From Tricholoma matsutake (lineage: Eukaryota > Basidiomycota > Agaricomycetes > Agaricales > Tricholomataceae), in the NCBI GenBank assembly GCA_026075535.2, contig AP026542.1, positions 1,798,001 through 1,862,000 of the forward strand: DNA of 64,000 nt, read 5' to 3'. The notes below the pieces were generated by a model. The model was not told the origin of the DNA and did not search any database. It saw only the letters and a program-made list of their open reading frames with translations. This document shows, in pieces, positions 42,722 through 54,086 of this stretch (the first letter of the stretch is position 1; each line of letters starts with the position of its first letter). Made by a program: the position numbers and the translations under genes.

Positions 42722-44864
42722 TTAGTCCATCTGAATGACATCCACAAGCTGCGTTCGAGGGATAGCCGCGGGGTATGCGAGATGCTTCAGACGGTTGTGT
42801 GTTGCCTGCTCGTAGGCGTAGGCGTACTGGATGAGCTGGAGTTCACTGAATCCTGTTCCCATGAAAGCAATGCCAAACGGCAAGCCCGGTGCATTCTCCA
42901 CAAGAGGAGTGGCGGGAGTGGCGTTGACAGTGTCAGGCTGGAAGCCAAGTGGCACTGCAAAAAGGAATACATGTTAATTTGACCTGCACTTTCAAACCCA
43001 AGAAGGTAACGAGGGTGCTGACCAGTTACGAGTGGGTATCCAGCGATGGCTGCAGGAACTGAAGTAAAGCCTGTAAGGGAGAATATAGTATGCATATTTC
43101 GGCTTTGACGGACGAGGAAACACACCATCTGTAGGGAGGAGGAGAGCATCGAGATTGAACTCTTTCGAAGTCGCATCAATGCCCTGGGCACGGCCCATTT
43201 CATAGTCGAAGGCCAAAGCTGTGAAATAGGCCGCATCCATAGTGGTATTCTCAGCCTGGATGAACCTGGAAAATTCAAAACAAGTCAAAAGGGAATTGAT
43301 GATCAATATATGCAAGGACGCACTCTGACTGTGACGTCCAGTATGGCTCAACCAGTTCTAGATTAGTGTGGTTGACATTGAACTGGATCAAGTCTGCTAG
43401 ATCTGTCACCCCCGTAGGCACATACGTGAGTCCAGAGATATATGTCCCAACGTTAACCTATGGGCATGAGGCACCATTCTACATGAAGCCAGTGAAGCTG
43501 TGCTAAATACCTTGAAGTCAGTGTCGAGGACGATTGTCTCATTATTGCTATTGAGCAACTCTTCGGCCAACGGGAACTCAGTGCCGTCAACAATGGTGGC
43601 GCCTAGCGTCTTGAAGATTGCGAGGGACTCGTTGAAGGCGGCAATGATATTCAAATCCGATCCTTGGAAAAGCCTTGGAATTCCCAGCCGAACACCTCTG
43701 AGCCCGTCTTTTTTGAGTGCTTTGGTGTAGTCGGGAACAGTTTCCGGCGCAGCAGCAGTAAAATTGTCCAGTGGGTCCTGTCCCGCAATGATGGTCAGAA
43801 TTACTGCCGCATCCGTCACGGTACGAGCTATAGGCCCAATAGTATCCTGATGAACTGAAATCGGAATCACTTGCCAAGTAAACTCTACATTAGCACTCAG
43901 AAACGTTACAGAGTAATAGGAGCACTCACCTCCTGCGCGCGATGTCAAGCCTACCGTAGGCTTGATGCCAACGATGTTGTTCCGGCTAGAAGGCGACACG
44001 ATGGAGCCATCCGTCTCAGTACCAAGAGAGGCAGCAGCGAGACCAATGGCAGTGGAAATAGAGCTACCGGAACTCGAGCCAGAGGGATCCGCCATGGGGT
44101 AGTAAGGGCAATTCGACTGTCCTCCACGTCCCGAGAACCCATTAGGAACAACACCGCGAAAATTCGCCCACTCTGACAGGTTTGCTTTGCCTATCACGAC
44201 AGCCCCGGCAGCTCGAAGTTTAGCTGCGACTGTGGCGTCGCGGGGTGGGATCGAGCCCAACAGAGCAAATGAACCTTGGCAAAAAAAAGTCGTTTGGTCA
44301 GTCGAAGGTCGCAGAGCAACGAATTAAAAAAATGAACCAGCAGTCGTGTTCATGCCTACATGAAATAGGTGTGACTAAGTTAGTTCAGACTATGACCAAA
44401 CAAGGAAGTAAAAAAGGATCACCATCGCTCGCCAATGTGGCGATGTTATCCTTCAATATTATGGGAATACCGTGTAGAGGACCTCGAGGACCCTTGGTCT
44501 TGCGCTCTTCATCAAGGGCTGCTGCTTGAGCCAGGGCACTCGGATTCAATTCAATGACAGCACGCAAAGCCGGTCCGGCCAGATTTACTTCATCAATCCG
44601 AGCAAAGTAGGCCTACGGGAGCGTGTCGTCAACTTGAAGGTAGTCGAATTGAGGGATGAGTTCGAGCCTCACCCTGACAAGATCGACGCTAGAAAAGTGA
44701 CCACGAACCATCCCTTCCTGCAGTTCGGCAATTGTTGCCTCATACAGATCGGGGAAGGAACCCTGGACCTTCACGGTTCCCCTACCATGAGTGTGACCAA
44801 GAATGAGTGAGAACACCAACCCTACGATGCAGATGAAGAGGAGCTGGAAATTGCTTTTTTGCAT
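42722..44864 (-). CDS. Secreted amidase (amidase-signature family)
   Basis: Nine exons on the minus strand: 44864-44673, 44612-44423, 44355-44338, 44274-43930, 43869-43511, 43457-43324, 43265-43126, 43070-43023 and 42954-42722. All introns are GT-AG and 52-82 nt. The exons sum to 1659 nt, 552 residues plus TAA. An N-terminal hydrophobic segment ([16 protein letters not shown]) is a likely signal peptide. Amidase-signature features: K118 in [15 protein letters not shown] at 199-205 (cis-serine) and TDGSIVSPS with the nucleophile at about S224, then [13 protein letters not shown]. The enzyme hydrolyses carboxylic amide bonds through a Ser-cisSer-Lys triad; the substrate cannot be told. The 18-nt exon 3 is unusual but needed for the frame ([13 protein letters not shown]). 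Intron 3 has a weak donor GTTCAT. Confidence 0.92.
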
Positions 44865-45199
44865 GGCGGCGGATAACCAGAGTGACAGTCTAGTGGGGTT
44901 CCTGATTTAGGGGAAAGGCTGCACCTGGATTACAGCTTCGAGGTTGGAGGCGTCCTAGACGTGTTGTATATATATTTCTGATAGGCGAACATTATCATGG
45001 GATTTCCTGATAACATGATTGATTCCCGAGTCGACGGAACTGATTCTTCTCAGGACAAACGAATTTCCCCCTGCTGTATCGTTATAGATTGCAGCAGCGG
45101 TCTACATGACAGAGCGTGAGTCAAAGAAATGCCTCATGTTGCTCATTCCACATGGGTGAGATGTAGAAGTTGCGGCAGTGCGAAATCTATCATTTACAA
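44865..45199. promoter_or_regulatory. Amidase upstream region
   Basis: A TATATATA stretch at about 44966-44973 lies roughly 105 bp upstream of the amidase start codon and is the best core-promoter candidate (minus strand). Nothing else is identified. Confidence 0.35.
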
Positions 45200-45945
45200 A
45201 TTGAAGCTAGATCCGTTCACTCGGGCTGGGTGAGATTTTGATCAGTTGAACGAAGAACGTACTCGCACATGAGGGGCTTGGACTTGCAATACAACCCAGT
45301 TGGAAAAAATGGCAGTAACGTCGGAGGCTCGGGACTCCAAGCAGCGTGGTTCCCATCGGTGAATAGCTGGGAGAATCCAAATATGGCGACCTGAGGTACT
45401 CGCGAGGTGCATCGGCACGTGCACATGGTTGATTGACGAAATGGGAAAGAATGGCAATCCGGATTGAACTACAACCTGCAGGTTTTATGTATACCTTGTG
45501 ATGTATCGCTTTGTGTCGTCACGTTCAACAAGTTTCTGGACGTGCTGCTCATGTTCACTTATTCCGAGCATGTGTATCTCACCAATCAAGCCCGGGCTTT
45601 CGGAGGAGACCATTCGCATCACAGTCGCCGAAGTGTGCGAAGCTGACGTAGTCTGTACAGTGGTGCCCACACAGCAATCGCAAGAAAGTTTCGTGGAATT
45701 TGGGTGGCGCGTAGTGCCTGCTTTGCTCGGTTTGAACGTACTGGGTTGAAGCTACGACGTTAGAAAATGTAATGACTCACCATCCAGACAATCTTTGAGC
45801 CTAATGAATCGATTTCCAGTGTGGAATCAGTTTCTATTTTTGATAATACGTCAGCACTGGTAGGACATGAAGCCCGAAGCGTCTGGGGATTAAATCCGCT
45901 GTTCGTGATCGCTTGCCTTTCTTCTACCGCATTTATTGGGTGTTA
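45200..45945 (-). other. Possible unrecognised spliced gene
   Basis: On the minus strand an open stretch from about 45945 (no start codon found) reads LSKIETDSTLEIDSLGSK and reaches a splice donor GTGAGT at 45780; a 40-nt intron with branch CTAACG ends CAACCCAG at 45741. The frame then continues YVQTEQSRHYAPPKFHETFL and LCGHHCTDYVSFAHFGDC to another GTGAG donor near 45618. Downstream, 45450-45217 is open in more than one frame. Codon composition looks coding-like and the exons join without stops, but I recognise no family, and the 40-nt intron is at the short limit. It could also be a decayed gene. Confidence 0.35.
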
Positions 45946-46821
45946 TAGCCTCACCACCGGAGAGGAATAAAAGGAAGGCCTTGCTGACGAGGGTTGCATC
46001 CCTTCCAGTACATATAACGTTCCTGTTCACTGGCTTATCTTCGTTCACCCCAGCGTTTTACGTTCATCATCGTCTTTGGACATACACACCGCGTCGCATC
46101 AGGGGACTCAGGTCAGTCCCAAAACCGCTGCGGCTTCAGGAATGGTAAGAGACAAATCTCACTTTATACCAAATCCCCTTTGCCGCAGGAGAACCTCGCA
46201 AAAGCATAGCATCAGTACAGTCCGATGTCTCCAATGTCTCCCAGTTACTAATTCATTTCACTGGAACAAGGACTGTTCGACGAGTTGCAGGCACCGCATA
46301 GCGATTTATGGTTGGTCGACGGCCTATTTGTGCCCATTCGAAAAGTAATGAGTCTCATTTAAAGGGTAATTAGCCATACATAGTAGAGAGCGCCCCAAAC
46401 CTCAAGCACACTAACCGCAACTCTTGGTCAAGCTGGTAGTTCACTCGACAGGCAATTCGGACCTCGCCCAACAACTGTTTCCGAGTCCATTTTGGAGGTT
46501 GATTGAAGGCGTTCTAAGTCCAAGTTTTTATCCCGGCGGTTCTACAAAGCCATACAAGAGCAAATAACATGTGACCGATAATGCGGACTCAGCCGCAGTG
46601 TCCTTTCCTTTAGCGAGTTCGTATGATTTCTTGGAAGTTTTGTATTAGGCTGAACTATTGTCATAGAAGACAGGAAACTCTTGTTACGCATTGGTATGTT
46701 TCGACGTCGTGGTTTCTAAATTCTCGCTGAAAGGTCGGAGCTCAAAGGAACGTGTGCAACTCGCAGGAACACCTTTGGAAGGATTAAGAGCATAATAAAT
46801 TCTGGGCGCAGTTCGAATAGC
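45946..46821. other. Intergenic region upstream of the F-box gene
   Basis: No gene is supported. AATAAAAGG near 45965 could be a promoter element for an unseen transcript. CATAATAAATT (46791-46801) lies just before the F-box start codon. Confidence 0.35.
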
Positions 46822-48336
46822 ATGGATTCCACCTCAGGAATCCGATTGGATTCACATAAATTGCAACATTACGAGATCCGGTTGCCAGTCGAAATTTGGC
46901 TGGAGATTCTCTCACAAACGGATAAGATAACCATCCGTTCAGTCACCTTAACTTGCAGTACCCTCCGCTGGATTGCTCAACCTCTTCTTTTCAAGCTCCT
47001 CGTCATTTCTTTGCGTGCATCTCCACTCTTTTTACAAAGTATCCGACGAGACGTACACTCTAACACAAATATTCGTGCACGCCTCAGCGTACTTGGATCG
47101 CCGCACCTCGCTCGTGCCATTGAAGAACTTAGGATACATCAAACGGCACATGCTTCTCCGTCTCTGTCTTTTGACAAACACCAGCGTGGCCATCCAATCT
47201 TATCCCAAGCGAACGATCTCATCACTATTTTATTCACGGCTGTACCATCTCTCAGTAACCTCAAACGCCTAGTTTGCCACGACATTGTCTTCACGTCCGA
47301 GCGCCTGCAGGCCCTTACCCACCTATCCCAACTAACGCATCTCGAACTTCACTCCTGCTGCACCTCTTGCCCCCAAAGTTCATTCCCTAACTTCTCCTTA
47401 GTACCCCTCGAGACACTAATTTTCGACTACCCATACTCCTCCGTGGATTTTTTCCACAACCCACGTTTCCTATGCCTCCTTCTGCAGCCCTCAACTCTCA
47501 AACACATCTGCACCGGCCCTGCATCCGACATCATCCTCGCCCTCACAACGACACCAGCCCTCTCCACCCTCACAACACTCGAAATACCCATCAGCACCCT
47601 CTCGTCCTCTCTCATCCTCCCCGCCCTCGCCTCTTGCCCCTCCGTAAGCAACCTCGCGCTTCACACCATCGCTGGGCACAACTGCCTCCCACAGTTTGAC
47701 ATGGACTCCCTACCTGCTGACGTACTACCCCTCCTCAGCTCATACCGTGGACCCCGAATCTACGTCCCCGTCTTCGCGCGTGGCCGCGTACTGTCATGCA
47801 TCGACTTGACACTCTCCTGCCAGCCAGACGACCTAGTCTCCACCATCCTCAAGCTCAGCCTCGACCCCTCGTGCACAGCTCACACCCGCATCTTCACCTG
47901 CAAAGTACAACACCTCGACACTGTATTGCTACAGACCATCCACAGCGTTTTCCCCTCTCTAACGCATCTCTCCATCTCGGGTGCGGCCGTGGACATTCAC
48001 GTCTTGAATGCAATCCTGCTTCATGTGGAGAAGGTGGGCAGAGAGACACAGGTGCTGAGGAGTATAGAATTATGTGTGCAGATGGGGCTACCGCGGCCGA
48101 CATTGAGATGGAGGAAAATTGGTGCGAGGATGTTTTTGGAAAGGCTGGTGGAAGCGTATCCCGAGCTACAGAGAGTGAGGTTGGTGTGTCAGCCAGACCA
48201 GGCAGTAGTGTGGCGGCGACCGCTGGAGACGTGCATCCCAGCGGGTGGGGGCTTAGCGTTTGGAGCGGAGCAGCTATGGTTTGAGAAGCAGGAAGGGGGC
48301 GGTAGGGGTTTTTGGGAGATTGTGAAGAAGTGGTGA
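46822..48336 (+). CDS. F-box and leucine-rich-repeat-like protein
   Basis: A single-exon frame of 504 codons. The F-box is at about residues 21-62 (LPVEIWLEILSQTDKITIRS, then CSTLRWIAQPLLFKLLVI). The rest alternates short leucine-rich segments (LTHLSQLTHLEL, LTTLEIPIST, LPALASCPSVSNLAL) that fit an irregular LRR-type substrate-binding region. Such proteins link substrates to SCF ubiquitin ligases through Skp1; the substrate here is unknown. The family is greatly expanded in Agaricomycetes and often intron-poor. There are no internal stops or frameshifts, and the third-position C-richness fits an expressed gene. The start fits because the F-box usually lies close to the N-terminus. Confidence 0.88.
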   Translation: MDSTSGIRLDSHKLQHYEIRLPVEIWLEILSQTDKITIRSVTLTCSTLRWIAQPLLFKLLVISLRASPLFLQSIRRDVHSNTNIRARLSVLGSPHLARAIEELRIHQTAHASPSLSFDKHQRGHPILSQANDLITILFTAVPSLSNLKRLVCHDIVFTSERLQALTHLSQLTHLELHSCCTSCPQSSFPNFSLVPLETLIFDYPYSSVDFFHNPRFLCLLLQPSTLKHICTGPASDIILALTTTPALSTLTTLEIPISTLSSSLILPALASCPSVSNLALHTIAGHNCLPQFDMDSLPADVLPLLSSYRGPRIYVPVFARGRVLSCIDLTLSCQPDDLVSTILKLSLDPSCTAHTRIFTCKVQHLDTVLLQTIHSVFPSLTHLSISGAAVDIHVLNAILLHVEKVGRETQVLRSIELCVQMGLPRPTLRWRKIGARMFLERLVEAYPELQRVRLVCQPDQAVVWRRPLETCIPAGGGLAFGAEQLWFEKQEGGGRGFWEIVKKW

Positions 48337-50489
48337 GGTGGGACTCGTCTGGTTAATCTGGAGCCACGTTGGTTGGGTTAGTTCGATTTTGGTTCTTTAG
48401 GGAAGGCACAACCAACATAGTTGTCGTGTCTGAATCAAGCCAATGCATTAACATCATGATACGACGCCCTAGATCCAGGGATTGAAAAATTGCGCCATTT
48501 TCAGCCCTTTGTATATACGAATGGGACTCTCAAGCACCCCTTTCCGCTATGAGTGGTGTCGATATTATGAGCAGTAGAAGTCCGACGGACACGCAATCAC
48601 TAGTCATTGTTTTTCCTGACTTCCATGGCCCAGGCACAAAGTTTTGCGATAGCATAGCGCCCCGTGGCCACGTTTCTATCCCAAAGATTATTTTCTCGTT
48701 AAATAAGCAGATATGAACCTGAAGCAATCGTAGACAGGGATGGTCACTGCACTGCGGACATTGATTATCAGAGTCTAGACTCTAGAAAGCAAAGAGCATC
48801 GGAAGGCGAATAGAGTTTGCGCGCAGCAGGCTGGAGTTTGTTGTGGACAAGTGGGAATAGACACCGTTCAATTCTAGGACGGTGCTTCGTGCTGGAGGAC
48901 CAGGGTTTTGAACGTCGCGCAGAAGATCTCGCCAAGTTTGACGATCCTCCCTTCATTTCAGACTTGAAGCTTGATGCAGACAAATGGCTGGTCATGCACA
49001 TGTGCAATTGACTCTGTGTTAACTTGAACGTGCCCCAGGCTGGTTGTCGCTATCTCCAAGGGCCGGCATATCCTGTCAATGCCCGATCCGAACGGGTTAG
49101 TCTGACCCATTTGGATATGTTGGGATCATCTGATCACCCTCGAGCTTCAACCTTGTCGGTGCACTATCACCAGTAAGTGCTAGGACTCATTGCAGGGCAA
49201 TAATTTTCCCAGGCCAAAGTGTCGGTTGCGGGGTGTCAAGTACGTGGGAGGCCGTCTCCTCCAAAGCAGTCTATATCTTGGATGTTTGGATCCACTCGGT
49301 GACTCTGCGCTATTAGTATATTTGTACATTTGTGCTGTATTCTATTCTAGCCCAGAGTTGAGTCCATTTGGAAGAACCGGGTTGCTCCACGTCTCCTCTT
49401 TACCACTCTGTTTATGTGCTGATCATTTTTGGTTTAATAGGTGGTGAGCGGACCTTCTCATATTATTTCAGTGTTCAGACAAGACAATCCTCGGAGCAAA
49501 TCCATGAACAAGAATCACATGAGGTTGATATCGTTGAACCCCCCCTCACGAATGCATACAGAGTCAATTGGTTACATGCAAGAGATTAAGACGTTCCTAG
49601 GTGAAATACACTAGCTGAGCTTGACTAGAGGGCCTGCTCGCTTAGTATGTCCGATCTGTTGTGCCTACGGACTTCAGAAAAACCAAACTTCGGCGATGAC
49701 GAATTGACGATGAGTCTTGATGAGTCGCAGAAGCTTACTTTTCAGCGTTCCATTCCGACCGTTTGTGCTGTAATGATCAAATCATCATTTGTCGCAAAGG
49801 TGCGTCGTGAGTAACTCCTCCAAATTCCCATTCGTAACCTATCCTGCAGGGACCTAGACTCACGAGTCACAGAACACAGATATTCTTGGCATTCTTGGCA
49901 TTCAGCGATTGACGATGACAAGCTTCTAATCACAGTGCATACGCGGGCCTGTCTACAGTACGTCGGGCTCCAAGTTTAGTTGATTTCAATCAACTAAATT
50001 AGTACGATAAGCAAGCATCAACCGACATGTACAGATTATATGACAGGGACAGTAGTATGAAGCGGGAGTCTTCTACTCGTTGTCATTATGTCCGCAAGCC
50101 GCTCAGCGGGGTCGTTCGGTACAGGGAGAGCAGGGAATTCTTGATTTTCGTGACGACCTGCGTTAAATCTACTGGGTGGCTATCATCAAGGAGACATTAC
50201 TGTCGTTCTGATTCTGAAAAACTCTGATCTGCTGCGTATAGCAATGCCCCATCTGTACCAATATTGTGAATGCATGTACCATTCCCACATTTGTACCATT
50301 CCCGTATTAATGCCGAACAATTGACGCGCGCTTTCCCTCTAACAGACCAATTGGAAGCCTCCTCGAGTCCACGAGTGCTGAGACATGATAGGTTGAGGCG
50401 TAAAACTAGGATTGCACTACGAAATCGATGGGATTCATACATTATCAACATACATTTGTTTCCATTGCTGAAGGAGCCATCACGTTTCG
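48337..50489. other. Intergenic region, 2.1 kb
   Basis: Short open frames on both strands (for example 48817-49011) show no family resemblance and no convincing splice pattern. Two tandem copies of TTCTTGGCA lie near 49882-49899. No tRNA, rRNA or transposon end was seen. Confidence 0.4.
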
Positions 50490-51746
50490 TCAAAGATTCA
50501 AAGCCACTGGCGCCCAACTCGTCCCAACTTTTACAACTCCTCTTCCCATAACATTTCCCCACCGAACAGTACCTGAAACATCTCCCATGCCCCCCTCAAC
50601 GTTGATACTCCGTCTCCTCCGCCCACCCTTGGGATCTTCCACCGTGTCGTCAACTACAACATCTGGACGGTTCCACGTCGTCATCAAGTTGAATGTACCC
50701 TCGTACGTCTCGTGCAACGTTATTGCTACAGGAGAGAGTGAGGTGTACGCGTCAAGCATCAACACGGAGTCCACAGGCGCGCGCGGAATGGTAATGTTGA
50801 GTGGGCTTAGGGAAGTAGTAGCGGAGACTTTAAACTTGCCGCCTACGTCCGAGCGTATGGGATGAGTACCGCTTACAGCAGAGACGAGGGCCAAAGTGGC
50901 GTTGATAGGCCTAGAAATTGAGAAGACCGTGTATGGGGTATTCTAAATAGAAGGGAACAAACTTACGCATTGCTAGTCTTCATGGTTATATCTGTTACTC
51001 CGGCATCTTCGTCATTAAACAGATCAACCTTGGCTTTGATGTGGGAATTCGCGGTGAGTAATTTTAGCGATAACGAAATCTCAAAATCTCCCTCGATATA
51101 ACTGTTCGACGTCGCTATACGGGCGTTTGTTGCGTACAATGACTATTCCAAGCATTAGTGAAACCACATCATGACATTCAAATTTAAAACTCACCCCGAC
51201 CTCAATAGGCATATTCGATGACTTGAAAGAAACAGTATCGAAATCAACGGTGTCGGCCAGGTTACTGGTCCAATGTGCGAAAAGTGGTAGATCCGTTTCG
51301 AGGTTCTTTACATGGAGCGATGCCCTCCCCGGCGACGCTTTAGGGAGATACATTGTGACTTCCAAACTAATAGTGACGTGGTTCGGCAACTGTGACGCCT
51401 GAAACACATCAGGAAAATCGCAGACATATCAAGCTTAAGAGGAACTGACAAAGATCCCAATTCCATTCTCGTCACCCTCGCGAGTGACGTTACACACGTT
51501 GATGAAATCCAAGTCAGATGCATGGCTATATCTCGCCACAACCTCAACCTTTACCACACCTTCATCTTCTGTACGATCAAAGCATTGGAGAATCTTGGCT
51601 GATCCACCGATTGGCCCTCGGGCAAGAAGGAATAATTTGTTCGATGGAAACGGCAGATCAAATGAAGATTTGCAAGAGTACTGCTCATGACGGAAGTTGC
51701 GATCTTGACTGTTTCTACCTGACCAATTGGCACCCTGGCCGAACAT
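50490..51746 (-). CDS. Conserved Agaricomycete protein, DUF7330-like, 5' end uncertain
   Basis: Minus strand, exons 51746-51450, 51398-51195, 51142-50967 and 50910-50490, joined by GT-AG introns of 51-56 nt; all junctions keep frame (366 residues in this model). Repeated beta-rich segments with the pattern 'SSNMPIEVG', 'TSNSYIEGDFEI', 'KTSNAPINATL' and 'TYEGTFNLMTT', and a C-terminus GRGVVKVGTSWAPVALNL, match a large uncharacterised fungal family whose repeats carry a TSNG/TSNA motif. I believe it is DUF7330-like, but the assignment is from memory. The ATG at 51746 follows an in-frame stop; an upstream exon (about 51880-51790, ATVRVKIEGSK) may belong to the gene after a frameshift or another splice. 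The foldback element lies only 220 bp upstream. Confidence 0.7.
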
Positions 51747-51968
51747 GACGTTTCAAACTTTACTCTGGTAAGTAAGGGGATTTGAAATTGTAATTTACGT
51801 ACCAACACAGTACCCAAAAGCGACTGCCACCGTAGGTGTCCTTAGAGCCTTCAATCTTAACTCTGACTGTGGCCTTCGTCAGGCTGAATATTGAATGCCT
51901 TGAGGTTATCTAGTGCCCCACGTGAAACCAAAAAGGGAAATTTACTTACATAAATCACTGTCTCTTCT

Positions 51969-54086
51969 CACAAGGCCAGCCTCATAATTCCTCCTTTCTG
52001 AAATATAGTTAGAAATTCTTTGCAAAATATTATATTTGAGACTAAATTTCTACAAACAGAAATTCAAAAAATTACCCATTAGAAATATACTTTGAAAATC
52101 AATATTTCTGGTTAAATCTCTCATGACATTTCAGTGTAGATACTGGAAGTATTTCTGTAAGGCAATGTTTAACTTATCAATTGCCTGAAAGGCTTTCAGA
52201 AATTAGATCAGAAAGTTTTATTTTCTGGTCATGCTTTCTGATCTGTAAAAGAATTTCTTTCTGGTTGGTCAAAGTCTGTGTGAAAGCATGACTTTCACAA
52301 AGACTTTCAACAAGCCTTTCAGCAGCTGTTCAGTTTAACATTCTGGGAGCAGAGGGGCTGGCTTTCGATCTGCAGAAATAGTTTCAGAAAGGCTAGCTTT
52401 CAACCTCGTGATCAAGGGGTGTCAGAAAAAAAATTAAGGATACTGGGTCGAATTTTTTTAAGCCATGAAGTGGGGAACTAACTAGAACTAACTAACTAAC
52501 TGTGGGAACCACCTTCCTAATAAGGCAATTTAGCTTACAAATCTTCACTGACAAAAAAAAAACTCTTTGCATCTTGCGGTATCATTTGTGTTGCAGCTGC
52601 TTTCACAATGACTTTCTCGCTTAGCTTTGGGTGAAGGTGATGTAGATAAAGTATCTCAGAGGGCCTGTGTCTGTAAAATGACAATAATAATTTACTCTTG
52701 GTTGTGTCACATGCATAATTCTGAACTATTTCTTGAAATCCATCTATTGCAAGTTGAAAACTAGCTTAGATTTACATTTGAATAGCAAGTAATATTGACA
52801 TGCTGTGTTTAAACAACTTCTCCACCAAGAATAAAAGCCAAGTGTGGTTTGAAAGTCAGAAATCAGGACATAACTGCCTGGCAGGTGTGCAGGTGCTATA
52901 ATTCCTTCCACAACACATTTCAAGCTTCAATTTTGGTGACAAAAATGACAGTATGATCCTGCACATTTAAGTAGATCACCAGAAGATTCTGGCTTGTACT
53001 AGTATGTGACTTAAAATTTATCATTGTTCTCCTTCTTCACACTAAAATACCCCAGAAAATAATATGCTTACTTGATAATCATCTTCTGAGATCATTTATC
53101 TATGAGACCTTCACCAAATAGTAAGCCAGAAAGTTATTGTAGAAGCAATAAAATGAGCTGCAATGCAGCTGATACTGCAAGATTATATTTGCTCATGTTT
53201 ATTCACCAAGGGCCAGCTTCATTCAGTGCAAATATGGTGTTAGAATAGTACAGTATCTGCCCTGTTAGTGTCTCTGTGTTTGTGAGATTGTCAGTGTCCC
53301 TCTGGCACAAAATTATGCTACCTAAATTATTTTTTTTTAACAGCTCGAGGGCTGGACTAACTAACCATCCCTATATGGTAATTTGACCATGTGACACCCC
53401 CTTGCTCGTGATTGGTATAGTGAAAGTAATAATTTCACATCAGGTTTTCAACATTGTGAAAGGCAAACATTCTAATAGAGATTTCACCACCTAGAAATAT
53501 TAAATTTCAAATTCATGAAAGGCAGTGCCCACTAGTGCCCACCCATGAGATTTAATATTTCAAGGTGGTGAAATCTCTATTAGAATGTTTGCCTTTTGCA
53601 ATCTTGAAAACCTGATGTGAAATTATTACTTTCACTATACCAATCATGAGGTTGAAAGCTGGCCTTTCTGAAACTATTTCTGCAGATCGAAAGCCAGCCC
53701 CTCTGCTCCCAGAATGTTAAACTGAACAGCTGCTGAAAGGCTTGTTGAAAGTCTTTGTGAAAGTCATGCTTTCACACAGACTTTGACCAACCAGAAAGAA
53801 ATTCTTTTACAGATCAGAAAGCATGACCAGAAAATAAAACTTTCTGATCTAATTTCTGAAAGCCTTTCAGGCAATTGATAAGTTAAACATTGCCTTATAG
53901 AAATATTTCCAGTATCTACACTGAAATGTCATGAGAAATTTAACCAGAAATATTGATTTTCAAAGTATATTTCTAATGGGTAATCTTTTGAATTTCTGTT
54001 TGTAGAAATTTAGTCTCAAATATAATATTTTGCAAAGAATTTCTAACTATATTTCAGAAAGGAGAAATTATGAGGCTGGCCTTGTG
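51969..54086. mobile_element. Long palindromic (foldback) element with CACAAGG ends
   Basis: The left arm (51969-52412 plus 53413 to about 53500) and the right arm (about 53550-54086) are inverted copies, over 500 bp each, almost the whole element. Both ends read CACAAGGCCAGCCTCAT, and the flank tct is duplicated (51966-51968 and 54087-54089). A 3-bp duplication and a CAC start fit a CACTA-type MITE. No protein is encoded. The centre lies near an ACTAGT at about 53531. A hAT-like element split the left arm later. Repeated TTTCTGAAA and CTTTCA motifs run through both arms. Confidence 0.85.
52413..53404. mobile_element. hAT-like non-autonomous element inside the foldback arm
   Basis: Ends CAAGGGGTGTCA and, inverted, CAAGGGGGTGTCA. 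The target duplication ctcgtgat is a perfect 8 bp (52405-52412 and 53405-53412). No open frame of note; 992 bp. Removing it with one octamer restores the palindrome, because the right arm reads ATCATGAGG at the matching place. Confidence 0.85.

Noticed and set aside
47796..48284. Second-frame protein inside the F-box gene
   Set aside because: It overlaps the long F-box/LRR frame, has no family resemblance and arises from the C-rich codon bias.
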